DNA of 64,000 nucleotides from Vitellaria paradoxa (lineage: Eukaryota > Streptophyta > Magnoliopsida > Ericales > Sapotaceae). Numbering within the stretch: position 1 is the first letter of the stretch; each line of letters begins with the position of its first letter. The DNA lies in contig CM034236.1 in assembly GCA_019916065.1 (NCBI GenBank), positions 49,380,690-49,444,689 on the forward strand, given 5' to 3'. Shown one piece after another: positions 13,733 to 26,935 of the stretch. The notes under the pieces are model-generated. The model had not been told where the DNA came from and did not search any database. It saw only the letters and a list, made by a program, of their open reading frames with translations. The translations under genes were made by a program, and so were the position numbers.

Positions 13733-16250
13733 TTCTCCCAACCTTAAAAAAATTTCGTCCCCGAAATTTGAGACAATCAGTTCAAACGTAACTCTAGGAA
13801 AACAATTGCAGGCATATTTCCCAAATCTTAAACTAATGCTCCAAAGTAAACTCTTTAATATCGTGATGATTCTAATGTGAACATGATTATTTAAAATCAA
13901 TATTACTCGGATCATTTCGCATTTTAACAACTCATAACAATTTCAAAATATAAATATCTATGCTTCCACTACACTCCTCTGATTTTGATAACTAATCCAG
14001 TGGTTTCTTAATAGTTGTAATAACAATCCACTATCAAAACCTTATTTTAGTAACACTGAGCTTTAACCTCCATCTCATATCGCACTATCATGATATACCG
14101 ATTCAAATTTTCACAATATTACACTTAGTCCTCCAATTTAAATCCACATTTCTTCTTTAATAATAATTCTTCTTTAATAATAATTCTTTTCACACCCTCA
14201 TTTCAACATACCAATGTATCAATATACCACACATACGGTATTGTTCCTTGATCATAAGGCTGAGATAACAAAAAGTTAACACTTTTGCTATTACACATCC
14301 ATAACACAACACTCCCATATTCAGGATTTTCTTCCACTTTATCACATTATTTAATATCCTCTTCTTTCATTAGAAATTTTTATTTAATTCATCATTCACC
14401 ATTACCAATCACTTTGTCAATATTTTCAATTAATCACGAATGATGATCTTGAAGTACTTTATTTTTCAAATCCTCTTAGCATAAGACACTTGTACCGAAT
14501 TTATCATTACCCTAAAATGTTACATCTCTATTTTATTTCTAATTTCTCCCATGGATCTAAACCTTAAAATACGTGGCCTTAGCGTTTAGTCCTTCCAATT
14601 GAAACCCCAAGTCCATTCGATCAAATTATAATGTAAACCAAACAAGTAACATACCAAATACGTAGTTAACAACAAACATCACAGGTCACCACAGAATCAT
14701 TTTAACCATATAAAGACAGCACCAAATATATTATATTTAAGTATAATAAGTCTCTAGTCAGGCATAGCTGCTAACCAAGCTAATTCACAAATTTTTTTTA
14801 TCAATTCTAACTTTATAACTTCCCTTTTATTCTTACACCTTAGATTATCAAGCACTGTTTCCCCTTCAGTTTTTTTCCATCTCATATTTGCATACTTACA
14901 TTAAACTCAATTAAGTTATCAACCTTCCAATCCAACCAAACTCATTACATACTGATTAAAATTCACAAATTCTAACCACAATTTCCTATATTTATATAAT
15001 AAATTCTTGGACTAAATTAAATCACAAATACCTCGATTATCAATTTTAATTTCTTCCTTATTACTATAACCTTCTACTTGTCTATATGTTCAGTATAGAA
15101 TTCTTAATTCTAATTATACTTAAGGTAAATCAATTCGTCATTACACTTAAATTGATCATATCAGAACATCTAATCAATTAATGGTATAAATCCAAATTAA
15201 TCATCTTAAAGCCCAATAAGTATGATATGTCTGGTATAACTAATACCTTTAAATAATCCCTAAATTCTTAGTTTGGACTTTCAAATATTCTTCAAAATAT
15301 TCCATTTCCAATTTTCTCTACTCTCTATTAATCATATGAAGTCTCAATATTCACTGTATAATAAATAAACTAACCAAGCATAACCAAATTAATCAACACT
15401 TTGAGTTCCACAATTTATCACCCAAACGTATAAATTTTTGCTCCTACTCATCAAATCAATTATCAATTACTTACAAGTATTAGGGGTACACAAATCAATC
15501 TCCAATATTCATTATTAGTTCCCTCAATAATCTTTTTAACTTGATATAATTTCCAATATATATCTTCTTTCCTTTATTTCAGGCGATAAGTGGGAAATAT
15601 CTTCTGAAAACACCTCCAAAAATCCACAAACATCACTCTGCACTTCCTTTCATTCTATCAATATTGAAAATTTCAGTTCATTATATTTTTTTTTCAATGC
15701 CATCAAGATGTATCAAAACCTTGAATGATAAACTTCCAAACCTCTACTCCTTGAAGTCCACACTCATCAAGTACAATCACTTTGTTCTTGAATCTTAATT
15801 ATCCATTTATGATTACACTTTTGTACTCAACACTCTAGTTAGAATATTAACAATACTGTATTTTTTTTTTTAAAACTAGTCTCACACCTGAAACCCAATA
15901 ACCCCTTGTCCATATTAACAATACCATTCTTGAATAACTTTCACCTCTAAAAATTTATCATTCTATTATTATAATTCTCGTCCCAAAGAACCTCAAAATC
16001 ACAACATTCTCTTAAAAACTTTACTGAAAGCAACTCTAGTACAACCAGACTTCTTGTCCTCTTACTTAAAGTATCAGCCATTATATTTGTTTCACCCGAG
16101 TAACATTGAAGAATTTAAGATCATAATATTCCTACTGCTCCATTCAACTATATTTTCTCATAGTCAAATCACAAATAACTTTGAAATTCTTGTATTTTTG
16201 AGAAAGAGTGAGGTTAATTTCCTTAAAGGTAGATTCCTTTTTTCTTAAAT
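13733..16250 (-). mobile_element. Ty3/gypsy pol remnant (RNase H to integrase end), decayed
   Basis: The minus strand next to the LTR gives NFGDEIFLR, the usual extreme C-terminus of pol in these elements. Near 16,030-16,100 the minus strand reads ETNIMADTLSKRTRS, the RNase H end motif (N-x-x-AD-x-LS). Stops and frameshifts are everywhere between. This is the internal region of the element whose 3' LTR is at 11,810-13,732; the 5' part is absent. Orientation and order are seen directly. Assignment to the Tekay/Del chromovirus group is inference. Confidence 0.7.
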
Positions 16251-16862
16251 TTTATGTCAGATGACTCTCTCGTTTCAATTGTGCCACATTCTACGGTATT
16301 GTTTAAGTTTTGGAAGTTTAGAATTTAATCAAGTGATTTATGGGCCTATGGTTTCATCTAATATTTGGTGTTGAGATATTGATTATTCTTGTTAAGATGA
16401 ATGGTAAAAGGTTTAAGGTTTTGAGTAAATTAGAAGTTGTCAAATTAAGTGGTGTTTAAGGATATGTATTTGTTATTGAATTTTGGCAATCGTCTTAATG
16501 GTTGCATGTTGAGAACAGCAAGTACAAGTTTTGTTTATTTAAGATAAAGTTTGGGGTCAGGTGATATTTGGTCGAGTAACTACGATGGATCCTCCAAAGG
16601 TTTTAGTTGTATTAGTTGAGTACGGCTGAGGTTGTATTTGATATCCAAGCTTTGTGAATTTGGTGGGTGACTACTACTGCTATATTTAAGATGCCCTCAA
16701 CTGATAGAATTATTAATTCGACTGATCTAGGAAGAGTTAGAAATTTGGTAAAGTAAAGTTATTAAGAACATTTTATAAGCCGAGACATAGGTTGACTGAA
16801 GCATTATATTGGTTATTCTTATCCGTCGAAGGATTATTCTAGATATTGTGATGGGTTACGAG
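16251..16862. other. Unassigned repeat-like DNA between the inverted LTR copies
   Basis: No gene is seen. The composition switches here to G/T-rich on the + strand. It is plausibly part of a second, oppositely oriented retroelement that ends in the LTR fragment at 16,863, but no pol or gag motif could be read. Confidence 0.35.
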
Positions 16863-16917
16863 GAAAAAAATTGAACTTTCCTGGAAGTTTCTTTTGGTTG
16901 ACTTGGTTACTAAGTAT

Positions 16918-16956
<39 letters not shown>

Positions 16957-18050
16957 GTGTGTGTGTTATGTGCTGGGAATAAGAAATCCGAGAAAGAAAG
17001 AAAAGAAAAGAAAAGAGAGAGAGAAAGAGGAGAGAGAAAGAAGAGAGAGAAAATGAATATTTAAGTTTAGAAATAACAGGGGTTTGGTATTTTTAACGTT
17101 GTGATTATCATGGGGGTATCGGATCGTGATAATTCAGCCTAAAATGAGAGACACAAAGGAGCGAAGTTTTAAAATTTTAGAATTTCTTCACTTTTTTTTT
17201 GGATTCAAGGTAGGGATTTAATGCATTTTATTTACATATATGTGATATGAAAATATTTTGATAAATTTTTATGTGATCATTTGGTATGAATGTAATTAAA
17301 TTTAGACTACATTGTGTGAATTCTGTCCAAATCAAACTACCAAAATATCACTACCAAAAATGGAGTTCACTGGAACTAGAAAGAATTGTAGAAGAGAATA
17401 TGCCAAAGCATATTCCATGAAAGTTTCCAAAATTTTCCTTTAGCCCCAATAGTTTTTATATAATTACGATTTGAGCCCAAAGGTTTTACAAAATTTCAGT
17501 TTGACCCCAAACTTATTGAAAAATTGTAAATTGGCCCCAAAGTTTTGGGTAATTACATAGTGGCCTCAAAGTTTGGAATAAATACGAAGTGGCCCTAAGG
17601 CTTTTTGAGATTACGATTTTGCCCCTTAAGTTATGCAAAATTACAATTTTGCCCTTGAAGTTGCAGTTTGATATTTATAGTTAGATGCATGGAAAATGTG
17701 TAATTGAGAATGTTCAATTTTGGAATGTTTGAGTGATTTATTCTATTAACAAATAATGATTATGAAAGTGATGATGTGATGTTATTGATTGATTCTAATG
17801 AGCTGTTTTATTAATATGATAATAATGGAGGTAAAGTAAATGTGAACGATGTTATGATTACGGGGCTGTAGATACTGAAAAATAGGAAGGGTACAGAGAT
17901 TACTCTTGGGTTGAAAAATCCTAAAACTGCGCAATAGTTGGTATTCATGCTAGTAGATTAGTAGCCTACAACGATAGTAATTATTGGGCTGCTCGTGGCC
18001 ATCGGGTCTAGACCCGTAAACGACGATATTGTATAGTATCTGCCTCATGC
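16863..18050 (+). mobile_element. Truncated Ty3/gypsy LTR fragment, inverted relative to 11,810-13,732
   Basis: From TTGAACTTTCCTGG (16,872 region) to TAGTATCTGCCTCATG (18,049) this is the reverse complement of about 13,565 down to 12,399. It includes the TA repeat, the AGAGAAAGAAGAGAG tract, the ladder of 'xxGGGxCAAAxTTTxxAATT'-type lines and GTAAACGACGATATTG. It lacks the first ~165 bases and the last ~590 bases of the LTR. It abuts the truncated 5' end of pseudogene copy B. Confidence 0.8.
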
Positions 18051-18119
18051 CCAGGAGCAGTGTATTACCACACAAACCATCTCATAATCAATTTGAAAGG
18101 TGGGTAAGCGAGAGGATGA

Positions 18120-21100
18120 AACCGGGAGGATGAAACCAGGAGGGTTTCTTCAAGTGAAATCCCTAAAGTGGACCTTTGCAGGGATGTCAGACCACCTAGT
18201 AGGGAAGGTAAAATGTGGAAGACGTCTACTCTTCCCAAAGATGGATTTAATGCGCAAAGCCTAGTAAATGATAGACATGGTAACGCCACTACTCCAATGG
18301 TTCCCCGTAGAGCAACGGGGAAGGATATTAAGTACACCCTTTCACATTTTGTAGACAATTCTCAGGAAGTTGCAACGGGAAACCAGGTCTCTTCATTTGG
18401 AAGGAGGGATGTGGGGGATGGACAAGATGGAAGATATCAGAGAAACCAAATAGTGGAAGCATCTATCAGCCGAGTGACTGAACGGAATACATGGGACAGA
18501 TATGGTAGTGAACAGTCCAACAGATACAAGGGTGATGCTCTCCAGAATAGCTCAGCATCAAAATCTTCATTTTCATTGGGTGTTAAAGGCCTTCCTATGA
18601 ATGATTTAATACTAAACTTTGGTAGGGAAAAACATTCATTTTCAAAGAGTGAAAGACCTTATGTAGACGATCAATTTATGAAAGAATTTGGCACCACACG
18701 CCTTGATGACCATGATCCCTTTTCTGTTGGTCTTGTTGGGGTAATTAAGAGGAAAAAGGATGTTGTTAAACAGACTGATTTCCACGACCCAGTTAGGGAA
18801 TCTTTCGAGGCTGAACTTGAGAGAGTTCAGAAAATGCAAGAGCTGGAGCGGCAGCGGATTATTGAAGAACAAGAAAGAGCTTTGGAGCAAGCTCAGAAGG
18901 AAGAAGAGGAGAGGCATCGATTGATTAGGGAAGAGGAAGAACGACAGAGAAGACTTGAAAATGAAGCCCGAGAAGCTGCTTGGAGGGCAGAACAGGAGCG
19001 GCTGGAAGCCATTCAACAAGCTGAAGAGCAGAAGATAGCAAGAGAAGAGGAGAAACAACAGATTGTTATGGAGGAAGAGAGAAGGAAACAAGCAGCAAAG
19101 CAAAAGTGGTGAATTGTTTTGTGAAAAGTGGGTCTAAGGATGGGTTGGTGGCTGATAAACCATTGAAGCAGATAATCGAACTTGAATCTTCAAGCTCAAT
19201 TCCAGTTGGTTCTCAGGGGATTGACTCTGAAACTAGCCTTGATAAGAAAATTGAAAAAGAAGCATTAGCAAAGCCTCAAAGTATCACACGTTCTGGAGAA
19301 GGAAATCTAAAACGGAACTTATGTTCTGAGGAGGATGTTGATGCTCCTTTGCAGAGCGGCATAGTGCGCGTATTTAAACAACCTGGCATTGAAGCTCCAA
19401 GTGATGAGGATGACTTCATTGAGGTGAGGTCAAAAAGGCAAATGCTGAATGATCAACGCGAACAAAGGGAGAAGGAAATCAAGGCAAAGACTCGGATTAC
19501 AAAGGTATAAAGGACGTCCAATTTTCACTTTTTAATCTTATTATTTAGTTTTTTGGCTTTTTGCTGCAATTGATTGCATGTTGCTTAACTAAGCACTCCT
19601 TTAATGCCAGATATCTCGGAAGCCTCGATCTACTGCACAAACTGCCATTGCCTCAATGTGCTCAAATAAAATTTCCATTCCCTTGGGTGGAGAAGAACCA
19701 GATAATGTTCGCTCGGATTTTAGTGCATCTGAAGGGCAGGGTCTCATGAGCATGGAGGTATCTGCGGGATGTGCTGCTACGGTGTCCCAACCATTGGCTC
19801 CAATCGGCACGCCTGCTGTTAGTTCTGATGCACAAGCTGATAAGAGGCCTCATAATACCAAGTAGAACTATTCAAAAGTATTTTAATTTTCCCCACATGT
19901 GTAGTTGGATGACTAAATAATGATATGTTGTTCTTTCAGGTCCCTTGAAACAAGCCCAACTTTTGTTGTATCCAATGGTGGTAAAAACCTTGAGCAAGTC
20001 CAGATGTTTGAGACCAAGAACAAAATTCTGCATAATGTTAAAACATCTTTAGGCTCTTGGGGTAATGCAAGGATTAATCAACAGGTAAGTGGCACCATAG
20101 TTGTCAAATTGCGTACTGCAAATCATAGTGTTAACCTTATATTTATCTACTGTATCGAATTGTGTATCATTAGTTTTTTCTTTTTTATTCTAAGTAAAAA
20201 GTGTGATGGGAAATTTAACTATCTATAAAGTTAAATACTACAATGCGATGATCAACAAGCTGTAGAAGATACAGAGGAATCCCCCCCTATAGGGGCCCCC
20301 CGGGGGGGGGGGAGTGGTGGTGTTGTGTTTAGGATACGGATCTAACTATGGCAGACTGGAAGGCAGTGTGTAAACCTTTGAAGGATGGAGGGTTGGGGAT
20401 AAGGAGCTTGAAAACCTTTAACTTAGCGCTACAAGGCAAGTGGTTATGGATGTACATGGGAGAACAGATTTAATTTAAAGGAAACTCATTAGTGCTAAAT
20501 TTGGGGAGGATGGGTGTCTAGAAACAATCTAGGGTCCCATGGTCTGAGTATTTGGTGGGAATAAGGAGTGTTTGGGAGATTTTGGAGGAACAAGTGAAAT
20601 GGACAGTGGGCAAGGGTAATAGAATTAAATTATGGAGCTATATTTTGGTTTTATTTGCATATCACACTTTTTTTTTTTTAAAAAGATTTTTAGCATAATC
20701 TAAATATTCTAGCCTGGAGTCCAAATTTAATTGAATAGATGTATCTAGGGTGCTCAACCTATAGAAACTGTTCAGGATATTTTAAAGAAGGCGAAGGTCT
20801 TTAAGGAATTTTTCCCTAATCAAACGTAATGTTTTTAAGGAAATACTATCTTAAATTCTTAAAATTGACCTGTTAAGTTGAACTATGAATTTTTCTATTT
20901 TTTGGTTGGTAGACTACTAGAGTTAGGACACCAGAAGAGGAATTTTGACCTGTATTCTTGATCTATTATTGGCATACAAGCACTGGCAGTGACATGTTTT
21001 GTGTTTGTTTGTATGCCTTTGTGAGTTTCCACTTAAGAGCTTTCAGTTGCTTGTTTCAGCATTATGCTGTCAGAACATTGGTCTTACTTTTTATTGCACG

Positions 21101-23877
21101 GTTCCATAAATATAATGCGTTCAAATTCAGGAAAAAAGAAGCTATGAATACATAAATTAATAAATTCGACTTGAGCTCAGCCCAGTTTTTTGTTGATGAT
21201 TGAATTTTTCTATGGTCATTGTCATTGTGCTGTTTGCTCATGGAAAGGGAATTTTACTAAAATCTGTTTTCATATTTGTCATTGATTCAGTGTGCATGCT
21301 AAGAGTCCAGACTAATTTACACACATTTCAGGTTATAACCTTAACACAGACCCAACTGGATGAGGCCATGAAACCTGATAGATTTGACACCCATGTGGCT
21401 TCCATTGGAGATCATGTCTGCTCAGTTACCGAACCCGTCATCCCATCATCATCCATCATGACAAAGGACAAATCATTTTCTTCCACAGCAAGCCCAATCA
21501 ACTCCCTGCTTGCTGGGGAGAAACTTCAATTTGGTAAAGGACACACCCAAACACATTAAACTATTTACCATGGTTGCATTTGTTCCCTATTTCTGACGGA
21601 ATTTCTTCCTTCCTATTCACGTGCAGTTACATCCCCTTCAATCCTCCCTCCAAGTAGCCGCACCATGTCACATGGGATTGGGGCTCCTGGTTCATGTCGT
21701 TCAGACATCCCAATCTCCCATAATCTTTCAGCAGCTGAAAATGATTGTACTTTCTTTTTTGAAAAGGACAAACACCAGTCTAAGTCTTGTTCTTGTTTAG
21801 AAGATAGTGAAGCTGAAGCTGAAGCTGAGGCAGCTGCTTCAGCTGTTGCTGTTGCAGCTATTACTAGTGATGAGATTATTGGCAGCGGTCTGGGTACTTG
21901 CTCTGTTTCTGTTTCAGATACCAAAAGCTTTGGAGCTGCAGATATCAGTGGGATTTCTAAAGGTGGCAGTTTTGTTTTTATCCATCAACACCCCCTCCCC
22001 AAAAAAAAAAAAAAAAAAATCCCCTTCTTTTGGGCTACCATAAACTATTTTTGCCTTTTTTTATGCTAACAGTTTGTACCATGCAAGAGTGATTTTTTTT
22101 TATATATTTTGTAGGTATGGCTGGTGATCAGCAATTAGCAAGTAATTCAAGAGCTGAAGAGGCGCTCAATGTAGCTCTTCCAGCAGATCTGTGTGTTGAG
22201 ACCCCACCAATATCTTTGTGGCCACCTCTACCAAGTCCACAGGATTCTTCAAGTCAGATGCTCTCTCATTTCCCTGGAGGCGCACCATCCCACTTTCCAT
22301 TCTATGAGATGAATCCAATGTTGGGGGGTCCTATCTTTACTTTTGGTCCACATGATGAATCTGCTGTGGCCCAGTCACAGTCCCAGAAGAGTGCTGCGTC
22401 TGGTTCAGGGATCCCTGGTACCTGGCAACAGTGCCGCTCTGGTGTGGACTCATTCTGCGGTCCTCCAACAGGATTCACTGGTCCTTACATTAGTCCACCT
22501 GGAGGTATTCCTGGTGTCCAAGGACCCCCGCACATGGTGGTCTATAATCATTTTCCAGTAGGACAGTTTGGCCAGGTTGGTTTGAGTAACATGGGTACCA
22601 CTTATATCCCATCTGGAAAGCAACCAGATTGGAAGCACGATCTGACATCGTCAGCAATGGGTATGAATGAGGGGGATATGAATAATATAAACATGGTTTC
22701 TGCGCAGCGAAGTCCTCCCAACCTGGCCGGGCCTGCTTCCATCCATCATCTTGCCCCTGGATCACAGCTTCTGCCCATGGCATCTCCTTTGGCCATGTTC
22801 GATGTGTCTCCATTCCAGGTAAGGAATTGATATGGGGGCGCTTCAAATATAATTTTTGTTGTCATAGTGACAGTTATTTTCTTTAAATTTCAGTAACTTG
22901 GGTTGCTTAGTGGCCTAGAATTTTGAATTCCCTGGGGCCTAGAATATGCTTTCCAGTGTCCAGAATGGGAACTGCCAACTGATGTGACAGAAGATGATTT
23001 CTGTTGAACTTCGGTTCGCAGAAATGTCATTTCTTCAAAATCATTTATCAGCATATAAAAGGAAGGGAAAAAGAATGAAAAAACTGGATTAAGCTTACAT
23101 TCTCGTCTCGTTAACTACTATCAGTTATTTCCTGACCCAACTAAGAGTTGCATTTAACTTTTTCTCAGTCTTCCCGTGACATGTCAGTCCAAGGACGATG
23201 GTCCCATGTTCCTGCAACGCCCTTTCACTCTGTTCCTCTGTCAATGCCATTGCAGCAACCGGAAGCCGGTGTAGTGCCATCCCAGTTTATCCATGGACAC
23301 CCCATTGATCGATCACCGACTTCTAGCAGATTATTTAACTCCCGAACTTCACCCCCATCAGGCAACAGCCAAAATTTCCCTATGGTAACAGATGCGACTG
23401 CCAGCCGACTTTTTGGTGAGCTAGGGTTAGTAGATTCATCGAGCTCGACTGGTGCAGGGGCGTCAACAGAGAGTGCTGTCAAGAAGAGCTCCTCTGGAGG
23501 CACTATTGCAGATGTTGGAAAGACTGATGCGGCTCACAATGGCAGCAGTAACAACAGTAATGGCCAGAGCATGAATTCTTTCTAGACTCATCATTCTTCT
23601 CAGCAGTAGAATTTTTCTGGGTAGCAGCAGTACGTCCATTCCGCAGGCAATAATAATTATCAGAGAGGTGGGGGGGTCTCAGAAGAATAGTTTAGGGGGT
23701 GACTGGTCCCACCGCAGAGTGGGATTCCATGGACGGAATCATTCTGGTACAGAAAAGAGTTATTCAAAGATGAAACAAATTTATGTGGCTAAACAGACCA
23801 CGAGTGGGACTTCTACTTGCGGGTTGAGCAAAGAAAATGTGGTTTCTCAGATATCAGTGAGTGAAAAAGGATCATGA
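18120..23877 (+). pseudogene. BAT2/PRRC2-like gene, copy B: truncated, internally deleted duplicate
   Basis: The frame is open from 18,120 and the homologous exon probably begins near 18,143 (VSSSEIPKVDL). It encodes a region upstream of what is visible in copy A: DRYGSEQ, SSFSLGVKGLP, then FHDPVRESFEAELERVQKMQ and a long E/R/Q coiled coil ending KQAAKQK at about 19,106. It then jumps to FVKSGSKDGLVADKPLK, in another frame. Everything matching copy A bases 1-1,640 is missing. Further exons: to 19,504, 19,611-19,861, 19,940-20,084, 21,332-21,533, 21,627-21,962, 22,115-22,818 and 23,169-23,585. The last exon ends at TAG 23,583, with more stops and a G-run frameshift before the normal C-terminus (YVAKQTTSG, about 23,790). 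Nothing replaces the lost N-terminal exons. It may still be transcribed. Confidence 0.8.
20330..20645 (+). mobile_element. LINE (L1-type) reverse transcriptase 3' fragment in intron of copy B
   Basis: The + strand reads DWKAVCKPLKDGGLGIRSLK and then TFNLALQGKWLW. After stops it continues SVWEILEEQVKWTVGKGNRI. This is the region between reverse transcriptase and the zinc-binding RVT tail of plant L1 elements. Stops (TAA, TAG) show it is dead. It is preceded by a C/G homopolymer block (20,280-20,312). It lies in the intron 20,085-21,331. Confidence 0.7.
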
Positions 23878-25376
23878 TCATTGAAACATTTCATGAGAAT
23901 TTTGATACTTTAGTTAGTTTGGACGCATCTTTTGCACTTGTGGGGGGTGTATTGAGTGTCTATATTTGGATTTCGATTGACGAGGACTCGTAGGTGGGCT
24001 ATGTTGGTTCCATAATCAGAAAGGGGATTTGACTGATCAGCGATGGCGGTTTTGAATTGCTTAAAGTGTTAATTGGTAAAGGGATTGGTGCAGCATGATA
24101 TAGGGTGGCGCTGCTAGGTAGGGAAATCTAAATGGTGTGTGATGGAGGCTGGTTCATAGCTTTCTTCTTCTTTTTTATTTACTTATTTTTATTTTTTTTG
24201 GGGGGGGGGTGGTGTTCTTTTTGCTTGGCAGCGAATTATTATTATTATTGTTTTTTTTATTAATATTATTACTCACCAATCCATATGTGTTGAAATTATA
24301 ATGAACCAGCATATAATTTTTCATGTTAGTGATGATAAATTTGGGGGGAAGGCTTGTCCCTTGTTATTTTGGCTCATCCGTGGCTTATTTGTGTGATATA
24401 GTTTTGGTTTAGTTTCTTAAATAATTTTTAATTATTGGGAATGTCCAACACATACCTATACTATATATATAAATGTAAGAATATTTAGAGGTTTTAATTA
24501 GTTTATTTAGTAGTGTTTTAATAGTTGAGTTGCATTAAAAATTAAAATTATTTGAATTACGACAATACTAACGGAATAAATATGTAAAATATTAATCAAA
24601 TTTTAGAGTGTTTTAAAAGTTGAATCTCCCTTAGCATAAAATATTATTTTTACTATTTTAACTTTTTTATTTTCTTACTTCTCTTTTACCAATTGATTGA
24701 AGTACTATTATTACAATATAAATATAAAGATCTTTAAATAATTGAGTAAAAAAATTTAAAACTAACCCAGAATTAAAAGGTTAACTATTCAATTAGTAAG
24801 TTAATTTTTAAAAAATATTTTATTACTCTAATTAATCATTAATCCCAGCTCTTAGTGAATTTTAAGATTTTGATTTTATTGTTGAACAAGTTAATTTATT
24901 TTTACTTTGATCTACGTCAGACGAGCTGGTATAATCGCACACTTTTTAGTAGAATCACATTTGGAATAGTCAGCGATTACTTTTACTCATTTTAAACAGA
25001 TTTATTCTTGTTGGTAGAATATTATCAAAAGCTTTCTACAAAAATAAAGAATTCATTTTAGATGAAAATTTTAAATTTGTAACTGTTTTCACGCCCATAT
25101 AAACTTTTATTACTTTTGTCCAAACTTTTTTTTACCTCTTATGTTTTTAGATAATAATTAATGATAATTTTTTTATATAATTCCACTTTTAATTTATTTA
25201 GTATATGAGTTGTTCTAATTCCATTCTAATTTTAGAAGTTTAAATGCATTATTTCTCTCACATGATATCATTTTTTCCATCATATTATAATTAAAATCAA
25301 AATTTTATTTATAAACAATGATTAAACTAATAATTCTCGTGTGATTTTACACCAATAAAAACAATTAGAATTGTAT
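23878..25376. other. 3' flank of copy B and AT-rich intergenic DNA
   Basis: To about 24,400 this matches the 3' flank of copy A. Beyond that it is AT-rich sequence with no recognisable gene or RNA. Confidence 0.5.
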
Positions 25377-26935
25377 AGGCCCTGTTTGATAATATTTTTC
25401 TACTTACGTTTACAAATTTTTAAAAACTAACAATAAAAATATTTTTGTGATCCATTTGATAAAACTGTTAATTTTAAGTTTTTGTATTCAGTTTTTAAGG
25501 TGAAATTTAGTTTATTTTTTTATTTTTTGTTTTTATTTTTTATTTTAAACTTATTTTTTATTTTATACTTTTGAAAATAAGGAAATCAACTCAAAATATA
25601 TGTAGTTACTTGTGCTTTCAGAAGTTATTTTATAAATTAGAAAATGAGTTCATACATTAAATGAAAAATTACAAAAAGTTATTTTGAACATTTCTAATCT
25701 AAAATAAAAAAAATCTTAAAATAAAAAAAATAGAAAATATTCTATTTTCTTAAAAATAAACTAAATGTTACCTAAGTTTTTAATTTTAGTTCTCAATTTT
25801 TTTGTGCAGTTTTTATGATTCAGTTTTCATTTTGAGGAAAAAAAATTGAAAACATGTTTGGCAAATCTTGATATGTTTATAATTGTAAAAACACTAAACC
25901 GAAAATCTATTTGGTTCTCTCTACTGCGTCAACAGTGATTTTTTGTATTGCAACCATTTTCTGGCGCCGCCCGGCCTTGTCCGACGTTGCCGCCGGATTT
26001 TGCTATGGAGTGAATCGATTGATTTTGTTGGTCTGATCGAATCATAGACGGAAGCCAAAAATTAGTATGAACCAAGGAACTGAACTGCAACTAAATGAAG
26101 AGACTCAAGGAATAAGTAAACAGTGTCGTTTTGGTATATTAGTTAGCCATATAGTTGTGCAATAGAATTGGTCTGAACCCTTGGTTTAGATCTCATCTAA
26201 TGGTGAAAAAGCCATCTTCCTCCATTTATAGCTGAGAGTTCTGTTTTCTGTAATCCATTCCATTTTCTGAAATTGAATACAATTAATTGCTCCACTGTGA
26301 AGCTGAGTTCCCATTCAGTCCATAACAGATTTTCTCCCTCCGTCGCCGTTCTATTGGCCTTACTGGTTACCGGTTTGGTGTTTTTCACCTTCTAGCAGTC
26401 CTCCATGGCTGCTCTTGAAGAACCAGATTTGCCGCCAGCGGAACTTAACAGTTCCGGTCGTCACTTCTGGCCAACCCTCCATGGCCGCCGCCCATTCATC
26501 CTCCTTGGCCGCTGCTCCATGTTCCCCGATTGCTGCCAATGGGTCTCTGCAATTCCTGGTCGACCCCGATGTCCATGCTTCAGATTTGAACATCGCGAAG
26601 CCCACCATGCGAATCTCGAACTTGCCCAACACCCTGGGGTGCTCGTCAGCGTTAACCAGGCCTTGCCCAACCCTCACTTCGCTCCTTCGGTGTCTTCTAA
26701 CTTCCTCCTTCGCCTCAAGCTCACTTTCTTCACGTTTTGAATTCTGGGACAAAAAATGAACGCTTTTGGTGAAGTGTTTTCAAAAATTTTCAAAATAATG
26801 AAACTGGAGTTGATTTAATTTGAAAACTGAAAACAAAAATTAATTTATGATAATTTTCATTTTTAATTTTAAAAATTTTGAAGACAAAAACAACAAACTT
26901 AAAATTAAATAGTTGCTTAATAGGGTCTAAACTTA
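25377..26935. mobile_element. Possible non-autonomous Mutator-like element with GC-rich cargo
   Basis: The left end reads AGGCCCTGTTTGATAATATT. The right end on the other strand reads TTAGACCCTATTAAGCAACT. Both are followed by AT-rich blocks of GTTTTT and TTTTCAAAA words, the style of plant MULE termini. The interior turns GC-rich at 25,960-26,020 and 26,330-26,750, with open stretches on both strands that look like fragments of unrelated genic DNA. No 9-10 bp target duplication was found, so the call is tentative. Confidence 0.35.

Noticed and set aside
18642..19103. Open frame of 153 codons on the minus strand
   Set aside because: Antisense shadow of the E/R-rich coiled coil of pseudogene B; leucine/phenylalanine-rich as expected from that composition.
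26405..26759. Overlapping open frames on both strands in a GC-rich block
   Set aside because: Open only because GC-rich; no family recognised, no splice or start context. Treated as possible transposon cargo.
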